22,968 nucleotides of DNA from Benthicola sp039584685 (GTDB lineage: Bacteria > Gemmatimonadota > Gemmatimonadetes > Palauibacterales > Palauibacteraceae). Below the pieces are notes generated by a model. It ran no database searches, was not told the origin of the DNA, and worked only from the letters and a program-made list of their open reading frames with translations. The stretch is from positions 1 to 22,968 of the forward strand of contig JBDGXI010000034.1 of NCBI GenBank assembly GCA_039584685.1, in the 5' to 3' direction. Positions 14,592 to 21,532 of the stretch are shown here, in pieces (the stretch's first letter is position 1; every line of letters starts with the position of its first letter). The position numbers and the translations under genes are program-made.

Positions 14592-15685
14592 TTCCGCGCG
14601 CAGTCCTCACGGCCTCAATGCTGGCCGCAGCCGGCTGCAGTTCCGCTCTCAGTCCCGAGGACCCGACCGATATCGGATCCTGGATGGAGTTGTACGGCGT
14701 CCCCGGCGTCAGCATCGCCGTGATCAACGAGTTCGAGCTGGACTACGTGGAGGTTCACGGGGTCAAGAGCGAGTTCACCCTGGAGCCGATCACGAAGGGT
14801 ACGCTGTTCCAGGCGGCATCGCTGAGCAAGAGCGTTTCCGCTGCGGGCGTGATGAGCTTCGTCCAGGAGGGCGTCGTATCCCTGGACGCGAACATCTACG
14901 ACTACCTCACCTCATGGCAGGTTCCGGACAACGCGTTGCAGGATTCCGAGCACGTCACCCTGAGGAGGCTGCTCAGCCACACGGCCGGAACGACGGTTGG
15001 CGGGTTCCGGGGCTACCGCTACACCGAACCGGTGCCCACGCTGATGCAGATTCTGAACGGTGAGCCGCCAGCCAACTCGGATCCGATCGTGGTGGATCTG
15101 GTTCCGGGCAGCCAGTTCCGATACTCAGGAGGTGGCTACGAGATCATGGAGCAGGCGGTGACGGACGTCACTGGAACGACGTTTCCCGAGTTCATCTCGG
15201 ATCGAGTGCTCGGCCCGATCGGAATGAACCACAGCACCTATGAGCAGCCTCTCCCGGTGTCGCAGAGGGGGTCCGCCGCCTCGGGTTACTATGCGAACGG
15301 CGTGGCCGTGCCGGGCGGCCACCACATATATCCCGAGATCGCCGCTGCCGGTCTGTGGACCACACCAACGGATGTTGCGCTGTTCCTCATCGAGCTGCAG
15401 CTGTCGCTTCGTGGCGAGTCCGACAGGGTGCTGAGCCGGGAGAACACCGCGCTGCTGCTGACGGAGGTCGAACGGGACTATTCGCTCGGCTTCGATCTCT
15501 GGACCCACCACGGTCAGGACTACTTCGGGCACAGCGGGGCCAACGATGGCTTCCGCGGCCGGATGGTCGCCCACCGAACCGACGGATATGGCGTGGTGAT
15601 CCTCACGAACAGCGACAGGGGAGACGAGCTGTCCAACGCGGTTCTGCGGTTGATCGGGGAAAGGGAGGGTTGGCCGGGCTACTAG
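14588..15685 (+). CDS. Serine beta-lactamase-fold (class C/PBP-like) lipoprotein
   Basis: A 365-residue serine hydrolase of the beta-lactamase/transpeptidase-like family (PF00144 type: class C beta-lactamases, DD-peptidases, esterases). Motif 1 SLSK has nucleophile Ser78 and Lys81. Motif 2 is Tyr179-Ser-Gly (in place of YxN). Motif 3 is His315-Ser-Gly, the HSG form common in the esterase/peptidase branch. The start at 14588 gives a lipoprotein signal with Cys17 (AAAGC). An in-frame ATG 57 bases earlier lies inside the kinase gene and lacks a signal, so it is rejected. The ATG overlaps the kinase stop, so translation is coupled. It is likely exported and anchored in the envelope. True beta-lactam hydrolysis cannot be claimed; a peptidoglycan-related peptidase or esterase is equally likely. 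Confidence 0.9.
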   Translation: MIPRAVLTASMLAAAGCSSALSPEDPTDIGSWMELYGVPGVSIAVINEFELDYVEVHGVKSEFTLEPITKGTLFQAASLSKSVSAAGVMSFVQEGVVSLDANIYDYLTSWQVPDNALQDSEHVTLRRLLSHTAGTTVGGFRGYRYTEPVPTLMQILNGEPPANSDPIVVDLVPGSQFRYSGGGYEIMEQAVTDVTGTTFPEFISDRVLGPIGMNHSTYEQPLPVSQRGSAASGYYANGVAVPGGHHIYPEIAAAGLWTTPTDVALFLIELQLSLRGESDRVLSRENTALLLTEVERDYSLGFDLWTHHGQDYFGHSGANDGFRGRMVAHRTDGYGVVILTNSDRGDELSNAVLRLIGEREGWPGY

Positions 15686-15722
15686 GCGTGCTTCGAATAT
15701 GCCGCTCGTCGCTACTGGCGTA

Positions 15723-15743
15723 GCGGAGCCCTATTCGCTCCGC
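15723..15743 (+). terminator. Hairpin after the beta-lactamase-fold gene
   Basis: Stem GCGGAGC (15723-15729) with GCTCCGC (15737-15743), loop of seven bases, 38 bases after the stop codon. No T-run follows, so termination is only a possibility. The 157 bases between the two genes otherwise hold only the uncertain start region of the J-domain gene. Confidence 0.35.
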
Positions 15744-15842
15744 GGCTCTGCTGTCATCTGCTACCGCCCGACAGTATCTTAAGATCGCGCCCTTTCACGA
15801 GCGGTGCAGTGCGATTTCTGTGCTCAACCCCCAGGCGCTCCC

Positions 15843-17189
15843 ATGTCACACCTGCTCGACGAGGTACGACGAAAGCTGGCGATTCTGGATATGCAGCCAG
15901 GAGCGTCGTGGCAGCAGGTAAAGGACCGCTACCGGTTCCTTGCTAAGGTCTGGCATCCTGATCGATTCGGTTCTGACCTGAGGGCCAGATCGCGAGCCGA
16001 GAAGCAGTTCCAGGCGGTCAACGAAGCGTACCAGTGGCTCCTTCAGCACAGGAGCACTGTCGAGTCCTTGGCCGAGAGCGATAGTGGCCCGGCGGAAGGA
16101 ACGGAGGGCGAGTCGGGAAAGGCTCGCGGACGCGGCGAGGGACGCGAGCCCGCGCCCGAGCGAGAAAGGCGCTCCCGCCCGGTATCCGCGCCGAAGACCG
16201 AGAAGGACACCCGCGCGTCTACGGTTGAAAAGTTCCTCTGGGGAGTCGCTGCCGCGTTCGCTCTAATGGCCGTCGTCTTTTTCGTCGCGTCGTCACTGCC
16301 GGGCTGGTTGAGCGAACGGGAAGCCGGGTCTGCGAACGAATCTGAGCGTGATTCGTCGTCACCTTCGTCACCCGCTCCGTCGACGCGCGACGCGGGCCCG
16401 TCTCCCGGTTCCTACGCGATGAAGTACGTGACGGCTTCGCGATTGTACGTTCGGTCCGGCCCCACTCGAGATGCGCCGGTCGTATCCGCACTCGAGAGAG
16501 GCAGCCGCGTGCGGGTGCGACCTGGCAGCGACGGCCCCTGGTTGCCCGTCGTTGCGGACGACGGACGGGAGGCTGGGTGGCTTCACAGCGGCTACTTGAG
16601 TGACACCGCACCGGCATCGACATCCTCGCTATCCATTGCGGATGACAGGAACCAACCGGCGGTTGTCAGCCCGGAGATGGACTTCGCGACCTTCGTGCGC
16701 GCGCAGCAGTCGGGCGAGGAGCAACCTGAGGGAGCTGGATCAGAGACCTCTGAGCCGGATGCCGAAAGCGAAACAACCCGTGGGCTGGAGCTGATCAGGG
16801 GCGCGTGGAAGCCCAAGAATCCGAATCCCTTTGATCGCGACGGTGACGGCGCGAGGGCTCCCGACTCCGGCCTCGACCGCTGGTCCGGAGCCGTGGAAGG
16901 CGTGGCGCCAAGCGATCTCCCGCGTGTGACCGTTCGCCTGTACGAGGACGTCGTCGTGGGGCAACCGATCGGAGGCGCTGTCTACTGGCACCAGGCGGGT
17001 GCGTGCACCTATGTCCTCGAGCTACAAGAACAGATCGGGGAATGGATGCGAACGGAGCAGATCGCGGAGTCCTCCGAGTGTGGCCCGCAGGGTGAGATCT
17101 GGCTATTCGCCGGTGAATCCGACATGACCGCTATCTGGTACCGCCCGGATGGAAGCCAGTGGTTCTCGTCCCGCCTCAAGATGGACTGA
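15843..17189 (+). CDS. J-domain / transmembrane / SH3b protein
   Basis: A 448-residue protein with a rare layout. Residues about 3-70 are a J-domain (LLDEVRRKLAILDMQPGAS, RYRFLAKVWHPDRF with HPD at 38-40, and the final helix EKQFQAVNEAYQWLL), which would stimulate an Hsp70 ATPase. Residues 71-128 are a charged linker, about 132-153 a single TM segment. After a Ser/Pro-rich stretch, about 195-252 is an SH3b-like domain (SRLYVRSGPTRDAPV, GWLHSGYL). Residues 260-448 are acidic and then form a beta-rich C-terminal region with one Cys pair, not recognised. By topology the J-domain is cytoplasmic and the SH3b domain periplasmic. The frame is also open from a GTG at 15804 (13 extra residues including CDFC); neither start has a good ribosome site. 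It follows the kinase/beta-lactamase pair on the same strand. Confidence 0.88.
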   Translation: MSHLLDEVRRKLAILDMQPGASWQQVKDRYRFLAKVWHPDRFGSDLRARSRAEKQFQAVNEAYQWLLQHRSTVESLAESDSGPAEGTEGESGKARGRGEGREPAPERERRSRPVSAPKTEKDTRASTVEKFLWGVAAAFALMAVVFFVASSLPGWLSEREAGSANESERDSSSPSSPAPSTRDAGPSPGSYAMKYVTASRLYVRSGPTRDAPVVSALERGSRVRVRPGSDGPWLPVVADDGREAGWLHSGYLSDTAPASTSSLSIADDRNQPAVVSPEMDFATFVRAQQSGEEQPEGAGSETSEPDAESETTRGLELIRGAWKPKNPNPFDRDGDGARAPDSGLDRWSGAVEGVAPSDLPRVTVRLYEDVVVGQPIGGAVYWHQAGACTYVLELQEQIGEWMRTEQIAESSECGPQGEIWLFAGESDMTAIWYRPDGSQWFSSRLKMD

Positions 17190-17373
17190 GCGGCCGCCTC
17201 GCAATCTGTGCGCTTGCCTCGCAAGGCGAGGTGCTAGACCACCCCCGGAGAGTCTTCCGGGTGAGGCTCGCGCGTTCAGTTGCTCCGACGGCTTCCTCGC
17301 CGGCGCATCCGAGCAGAGGCAGGAGGGCGAAGACGGCCAGGGCGGTGGCACCCCGGAACATCAGTGCCGGCAT
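17176..17373 (-). CDS. Small lipoprotein
   Basis: A 65-residue frame starting with a textbook lipoprotein signal: MPALMFRGAT, hydrophobic core, then LLGC with lipidation Cys23, followed by a short hydrophilic tail of about 42 residues. AAGGA at 17380-17384 (minus-strand reading), six bases upstream of the ATG, is one of the better ribosome sites in the window. It lies 62 bases after the stop of the polytopic membrane protein on the same strand, so it may be the last gene of that operon. Its 3' end overlaps the 3' end of the convergent J-domain gene by 14 bases. No family is recognised. It is short, so a chance frame cannot be excluded, but lipobox plus ribosome site together argue for a real gene. 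Confidence 0.6.
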   Translation of the reverse strand: MPALMFRGATALAVFALLPLLGCAGEEAVGATERASLTRKTLRGWSSTSPCEASAQIARRPLSPS

Positions 17374-17435
17374 TGCTCTTCCTTACATCCAGGGTGTGGG
17401 CGCGCACGCTTGGCGCAAGGGAGCTTCGGATCGCC

Positions 17436-18116
17436 CTACTCGAATCGGACACCGATCTCGCCGACGATCTCCGCGAGGTAGCGCAGCAGTGATACGATGA
17501 ACAGGACGACGCCGGCCATCTCGAGTCCCTCTTCCGCTGCCGTGAAGACGACCGTCGCCCAGTTCGGACCCTGGCTCGTGCCCCCGATCATGATGTCGGC
17601 AGCGAGCTCCAGGCCCACGGCCCCGCCGAGGAACAGTGCGGCGGACAGGAGGAACAGGCGGCGATATCTGGGCTCCAGGTGCATCAGGAAGCGAAGGAAC
17701 GCGAGGCCGATGACCAGGAGCAGGATACCGAAAGGAACAATCCAGAGCCACTCCCCGGAGGCGAAGCCGGGCACACGGTACAGCAGCTCATGGATCTGTG
17801 TCGCCTCATCCACGGCCATCAGCAGGAATCCCAGCCCCAGACCGAGCCAGCCCCATCGGTGCCGGTCTCGGTCGTCGAACTTGAGTCGCGCAATCGTAAG
17901 CAACAGGACCCCGGCGACAAATAGCGCCACAGCCGAGTAGAAGGCCGGGATGTTGCCCTCACCGCCGAGATCGAAGCGGGGTTTGAGGCCGTACACCTGG
18001 CCCATGCCGAGCTCGAGCCGCCCGATGTAGACGACGAAATGCACGGCCAACAGCAAGCCGACGATCGTCGCGAGGACCCGCCCGACGACCGCCGCCCGAA
18101 TGGTCACCTGCTTCAC
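17436..18116 (-). CDS. Polytopic membrane protein with buried acidic/His motifs
   Basis: A 226-residue protein with about six TM segments (roughly 10-31, 58-76, 88-104, 121-142, 153-172, 189-213). Charged residues sit at or inside the membrane: D103-E104 and H109-E110 in AVDEATQIHE, E170 in GLELAADIM, and E195-E196/E199 in AAEEGLEMAG. This could be a metal or cofactor site. I recognise the pattern as a recurring type of uncharacterised membrane protein but cannot name the family. The GTG start overlaps the TGA of the upstream TPR gene (GTGA), indicating translational coupling; GAGGTGG lies about 8 bases upstream. The function is unknown; membrane oxidoreductase, transporter or sensor partner are all possible. 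Confidence 0.75.
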   Translation of the reverse strand: MKQVTIRAAVVGRVLATIVGLLLAVHFVVYIGRLELGMGQVYGLKPRFDLGGEGNIPAFYSAVALFVAGVLLLTIARLKFDDRDRHRWGWLGLGLGFLLMAVDEATQIHELLYRVPGFASGEWLWIVPFGILLLVIGLAFLRFLMHLEPRYRRLFLLSAALFLGGAVGLELAADIMIGGTSQGPNWATVVFTAAEEGLEMAGVVLFIVSLLRYLAEIVGEIGVRFE

Positions 18117-20287
18117 AGGCCGTCCACCTCGCGCCGCCAGTCACGCTCCAGGAGATCCTGGAACCGGGGGTCGTCCCTCAGTGGGTCGTACAACGGATCG
18201 AGCCGCAGCTGGCCCGGGGCCAGGTAAGAGGGAATCGTGGCCAGGCGCTCGAGCTGGGTCAGCGCCCGGTCGTACTCGCCGGCCAGCACGAGAACACGGG
18301 CGTACGCCTCCTCGACGGTCGGTCCGTCGATGCCATCATACTCGGCGTCGAACAGTTCCATGGCTCGATCGCCTTCCCGCAGGGCAGCGGCATTCTCTCC
18401 CTGCAGGGCGTAGGCATACGCCATCATTACGTGAACCATGGCCCGGCGCCCGAACACGTCGAACCGGACGGCGCGCGGACGGGTCTCCATTTCCCGCTCC
18501 GCCTCCGCCAGCAATGAGTCGGCGTAGGCCAGGCTGCGATCCTCGTCTCCTGCGTAGCGGTGCACCAGGGACAGGTACAGGAGGCGGTCGTCGTACAGCG
18601 GCCCTCTGGCCGCCGCTGGAAGGCGGAGCCACTCAAGTGGTTCCATCCCGCCGACGGATTCCAGCGCCTCCACGGCGGCCTGATAGTTCCGGGTAGCCAG
18701 GGCCAGATCCGCATCCCACAGCGCTCTCATCTCGGGGTCGACGAAGGCGTAGGCCGTCGTGGCGAAGCTCCGGGCAGCGGCAGTGTCCGCCTGGTTCCGG
18801 AGAAGCGCCTTGAAGCGCCAGCCGTTGACCACCGTGGCCTCGGGATGGATGCGAAGCGACTGTTCGAGCAGCTGATTCGTTTCGGGGAACTGGCCGAGCG
18901 CCCAGGTCGTCGCTCCCTGATTCCAGTAGAGCCCGGCGTCACGCGGATCGAGTTCCAGCGATTTCTGGCCAAGCGCCACGGTCTCCTTCCAGTGGCCCAG
19001 CCTGCGATGGATGTAGGTAAGCGCTTCGACGGGCTCGATTCGGTCGGGCAGCAGGCTATCCGCGGCGGCGAACTCTGCGAGCGCACGCTCATAGTCCCCG
19101 AGCGCGTAGTAGTGGTAGTAGCCGGCGGCGAGTCTCGCCTCAGCTGAGTTCGGGGCCAGGGCGAGGGCCCGGTCGAGACTCTCCCGGGCCGGGAGCGTAT
19201 CCGACTCGATGCCGGTTCTGATCAGCCAGGTCCTCGAGCGGAGCAACCCGACCCACGCCATCGCAAACTCCGGGTCCAGTTCGACCGCGCGCTCGAAATA
19301 GGCCACGGAGGCGCGATCTTCGGCATCCGTTCTTGCCGCGAAGAACACCCTCCCTCGGTGGTAGGCGTCGAGGGCGGCCATGCTTCGAGTGGGCACGTCC
19401 CGCAGGCCCTGCGCCTCTTCGTCGGTGAGCTCGGCTTCCATGGCCTGCGCGACGCTCAGGGCGATCTCGCTCTGAATCGCGAACACGTTCTCGGCCGTCA
19501 GCTCGCGATCGTACGTTTCGGCCCACAGATGTTCGTCCGTTTCCGCGTCGATCAGCTGGACGTTGATCCTGACCCGGTCCCCTGCGCGGCGCACGGCCCC
19601 CTCGAGGATGTTAGCGACGTTGAGTTCCCGGGCGATCTCCGGGAGGCTCATCTCCGTCTCGGCGTACTGAATCACAGTGGTGCGCGACGTGACGCTCAAT
19701 GCGCGGATCTTGTAGAGCTGGGTGAGGATGTCGTCGTGGATTCCGGACGTGAATAGAACGCTCTCCTCGTCCTGGCTCATGCTCTCGAACGGCAGGACGG
19801 CCAGGGTGCGACGGTCGGCGGGCTGTGATTGCGCTCCAGCGGTCACGGCGGCCACAGCCGCGGGACTGCCTTCAGCGGCCTCGTCGGTCGCCTTCACCGA
19901 CGCGCCGGATCGACCGATCACCCACCAGCCCCCGCCGTACAGCAGGAGAATCCCGGCAAGGGCCAGGAGACCGGAAGGCCAGCGCCTGCCTGCAGGCTGC
20001 GCGACGATCGCCTCCAGCTCACCCTGCGCCGCAGGGTCCGTCCGGCGCATCCCCTCGGGGGTCTTCTCGAACGCCCAGGCCAGCACCAGTGCGAGCGGAA
20101 AACCGAGCGCAGCTAGAGCGACTACGAACGTGAGGGTCCACTCCGGCAGGGCGAGGGCCGGGAAGATGAGGTCCGCCACCTGGAGCACGACGAACGAAAC
20201 GGCGCCGTACACGGCTGCGACCTTGAATACGGCCCGCCGCTTCATGTCAGCGAACAGCCGCTGGTAACCGCTGGGTTTCTGAGTCAT
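18113..20287 (-). CDS. Membrane protein with TolB/FlgO-like domain and TPR repeats
   Basis: A 724-residue protein. The N-terminal part has TM segments at about 18-42, 51-73 and 104-124, the middle pair being followed by AFEKTPEGMRRTDP. Then comes a TolB-N/FlgO-like domain at about 160-285 (RTLAVLPFESMSQDEESVLF, GIHDDILTQLYKI, ANILEGAVRRAGDRVRINVQ, LIDAETDEHLWAETYDR). From about 300 to the C-terminus are TPR-type helical repeats (for example YFERAVELDPEFAMAW and QKSLELDPRDAGLYWNQGAT). This layout is common in Gemmatimonadota-like genomes. It resembles the C-terminal half of the truncated kinase at 21533 without the kinase domain. By charge the TPRs are probably periplasmic. No strong ribosome site precedes the ATG. 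The gene is coupled at its 3' end to the polytopic membrane protein. It probably acts as a scaffold for protein partners. Confidence 0.88.
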   Translation of the reverse strand: MTQKPSGYQRLFADMKRRAVFKVAAVYGAVSFVVLQVADLIFPALALPEWTLTFVVALAALGFPLALVLAWAFEKTPEGMRRTDPAAQGELEAIVAQPAGRRWPSGLLALAGILLLYGGGWWVIGRSGASVKATDEAAEGSPAAVAAVTAGAQSQPADRRTLAVLPFESMSQDEESVLFTSGIHDDILTQLYKIRALSVTSRTTVIQYAETEMSLPEIARELNVANILEGAVRRAGDRVRINVQLIDAETDEHLWAETYDRELTAENVFAIQSEIALSVAQAMEAELTDEEAQGLRDVPTRSMAALDAYHRGRVFFAARTDAEDRASVAYFERAVELDPEFAMAWVGLLRSRTWLIRTGIESDTLPARESLDRALALAPNSAEARLAAGYYHYYALGDYERALAEFAAADSLLPDRIEPVEALTYIHRRLGHWKETVALGQKSLELDPRDAGLYWNQGATTWALGQFPETNQLLEQSLRIHPEATVVNGWRFKALLRNQADTAAARSFATTAYAFVDPEMRALWDADLALATRNYQAAVEALESVGGMEPLEWLRLPAAARGPLYDDRLLYLSLVHRYAGDEDRSLAYADSLLAEAEREMETRPRAVRFDVFGRRAMVHVMMAYAYALQGENAAALREGDRAMELFDAEYDGIDGPTVEEAYARVLVLAGEYDRALTQLERLATIPSYLAPGQLRLDPLYDPLRDDPRFQDLLERDWRREVDGL

Positions 20288-20431
20288 ATGGTGCGAATCT
20301 CGCCCGCATCGCCCCGGCGAGGCAAGGAAGCAGCTCGCCTGCGGGTCGCCCCATCCGAGGGATACATTCGCTCACTCTGGGGTTTAGTTACATTAGACAG
20401 GCACTCACCCCAAAAAGCAGGCGGTCCTTCG

Positions 20432-20839
20432 ATGGGTCTGAAAGACGCAGAGGGTACTATCAGGACCAGGTCGGGCACCTGGGATTGGCGTGTAAAGGAA
20501 CTTCGCACCTGGCCCAAGTCGGATGTGACGGGCAAGCGTCTCCGATTCGAGGATCCCTCCAATGCGGTCAATCGAATGTCTCTCGAGCTCGACCCGGAGT
20601 TGGAAGAGCTATCCGAGCAGACCGTGGGGCGTCTGTCACTGGTTCCGCTCAAGCGACGGTTCGAGGACGAAGCCGGAGGCGTGTGGATCGCGCACCCGGT
20701 GGATGACGAAACATACCGAGACGATTCGGTTGGCCGCGTTACGCTGTACAGTCTCGTTCACGGCTCCAGGATCGTGGACCTTCCGCCAGACAGGACGCTG
20801 GGGGACATGAAGAACGAAGAGCTGGTCGCCCTGGTGTAG
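20432..20839 (+). CDS. Unrecognised 135-residue soluble protein
   Basis: A cytoplasmic-looking protein without signal or TM segment. It starts MGLKDAEGTI with an aromatic-rich N-terminal strand (GTWDWRVKELRTWP), then an acidic stretch LELDPELEELSEQ, then a beta-rich half (GGVWIAHPVDDETY, GRVTLYSLVHGSRIVDLP), ending KNEELVALV. I do not recognise a family. The frame is open for 48 more codons upstream, starting at the divergent TPR gene, but that part has no protein character. The ATG at 20432 has GGCGG seven bases upstream and leaves 144 bases for divergent promoters. An AT-rich patch at 20382-20398 (TTTAGTTACATTAGACA) in that gap may be promoter sequence. Confidence 0.65.
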   Translation: MGLKDAEGTIRTRSGTWDWRVKELRTWPKSDVTGKRLRFEDPSNAVNRMSLELDPELEELSEQTVGRLSLVPLKRRFEDEAGGVWIAHPVDDETYRDDSVGRVTLYSLVHGSRIVDLPPDRTLGDMKNEELVALV

Positions 20840-20879
20840 CCCTCGCCGATTCACCCACTGCCTTCCAGCCGCTGCGGCC

Positions 20880-21359
20880 TCAGTCGGGATTCGCGATGAA
20901 CACGTGCGTCCAGTGGGTGCCGGCGAGCCCCACCCCGTGGTGATTGAAGGCGCAGTTCTCGATGTTTGCCCTGTGACCGGCGCTGTTGAGCCACAACTGG
21001 AGGGCGGATGCGGCCCCGCCGGGGGTCTGCGCGATGTTCTCGCCTGCGGGCCCGTTCCAGGTCACACCGCCTTCGGCGAGACGGTCCCACGGACTCTCGC
21101 CATCGGGGTTGGTATGTAAAAAGAATCCCCGATCCTGCATGTCCTGACTGTGCGCGCGGGCTACCCCGGCCGTTGCAGGATGCCACACGAGCGGGTCGCA
21201 TCCGACCGACTCCCGGTGGTCGTTGAGCTGAGTAACGAAGCTGGCCACCTCACCGGCCGGAGGGTCCGGAGAATCGGGTCCCGCCGGGCCATCGTCGCTG
21301 CATCCCAAGCTCACTCCCAGGGTCACCAGTATCGCTACCCGACGAAGCAGATTCCTCAT
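20880..21359 (-). CDS. CAP/SCP-domain lipoprotein (YkwD-like)
   Basis: A 159-residue predicted lipoprotein with a CAP (SCP/PR-1) domain. The signal is MRNLLRRVAI plus a hydrophobic core ending at Cys20 (VSLGC), then an acidic/Pro linker. The CAP domain spans about 38-155. Recognisable motifs are LNDHRESVGCDPLVWH, AHSQDM (His70), GENIA (Glu107), the WLNSAGHRANI motif (His129) and HHGVGLA. These residues are the conserved CAP cavity residues; the biochemical role of bacterial CAP proteins is poorly known. Cys54 and Cys136 could form a disulfide. The frame is open 28 codons further up, but the ATG at 21359 starts the signal and has GGAGG about seven bases upstream. It is transcribed away from the kinase at 21533. 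Confidence 0.92.
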   Translation of the reverse strand: MRNLLRRVAILVTLGVSLGCSDDGPAGPDSPDPPAGEVASFVTQLNDHRESVGCDPLVWHPATAGVARAHSQDMQDRGFFLHTNPDGESPWDRLAEGGVTWNGPAGENIAQTPGGAASALQLWLNSAGHRANIENCAFNHHGVGLAGTHWTHVFIANPD

Positions 21360-21532
21360 TTCCGGCCTCCTCACCACGCTGGATCCGACATACGACCTGG
21401 GGGAAGAGCGGCCAGAAGCGTGCCAGCGGCCAGCACTGCACAATCGCAGCCTATTTGGCTAGGCTGAATGTGTAAGCCTGGTTCGCCCCCTTATGTCAGG
21501 GTCGGCAGGTACCAAGCCGGGGAGGGGCTGGC

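Noticed and set aside
14588..15685. Calling the serine hydrolase an antibiotic-resistance beta-lactamase
   Set aside because: The YSG and HSG motifs and lipoprotein anchoring fit the broad esterase/DD-peptidase branch as well; sequence does not support a resistance claim.
17217..17231. Stem CCTCGC-aag-GCGAGG after the J-domain gene
   Set aside because: Six pairs with a three-base loop, no T-tract, and it lies inside the small lipoprotein frame.
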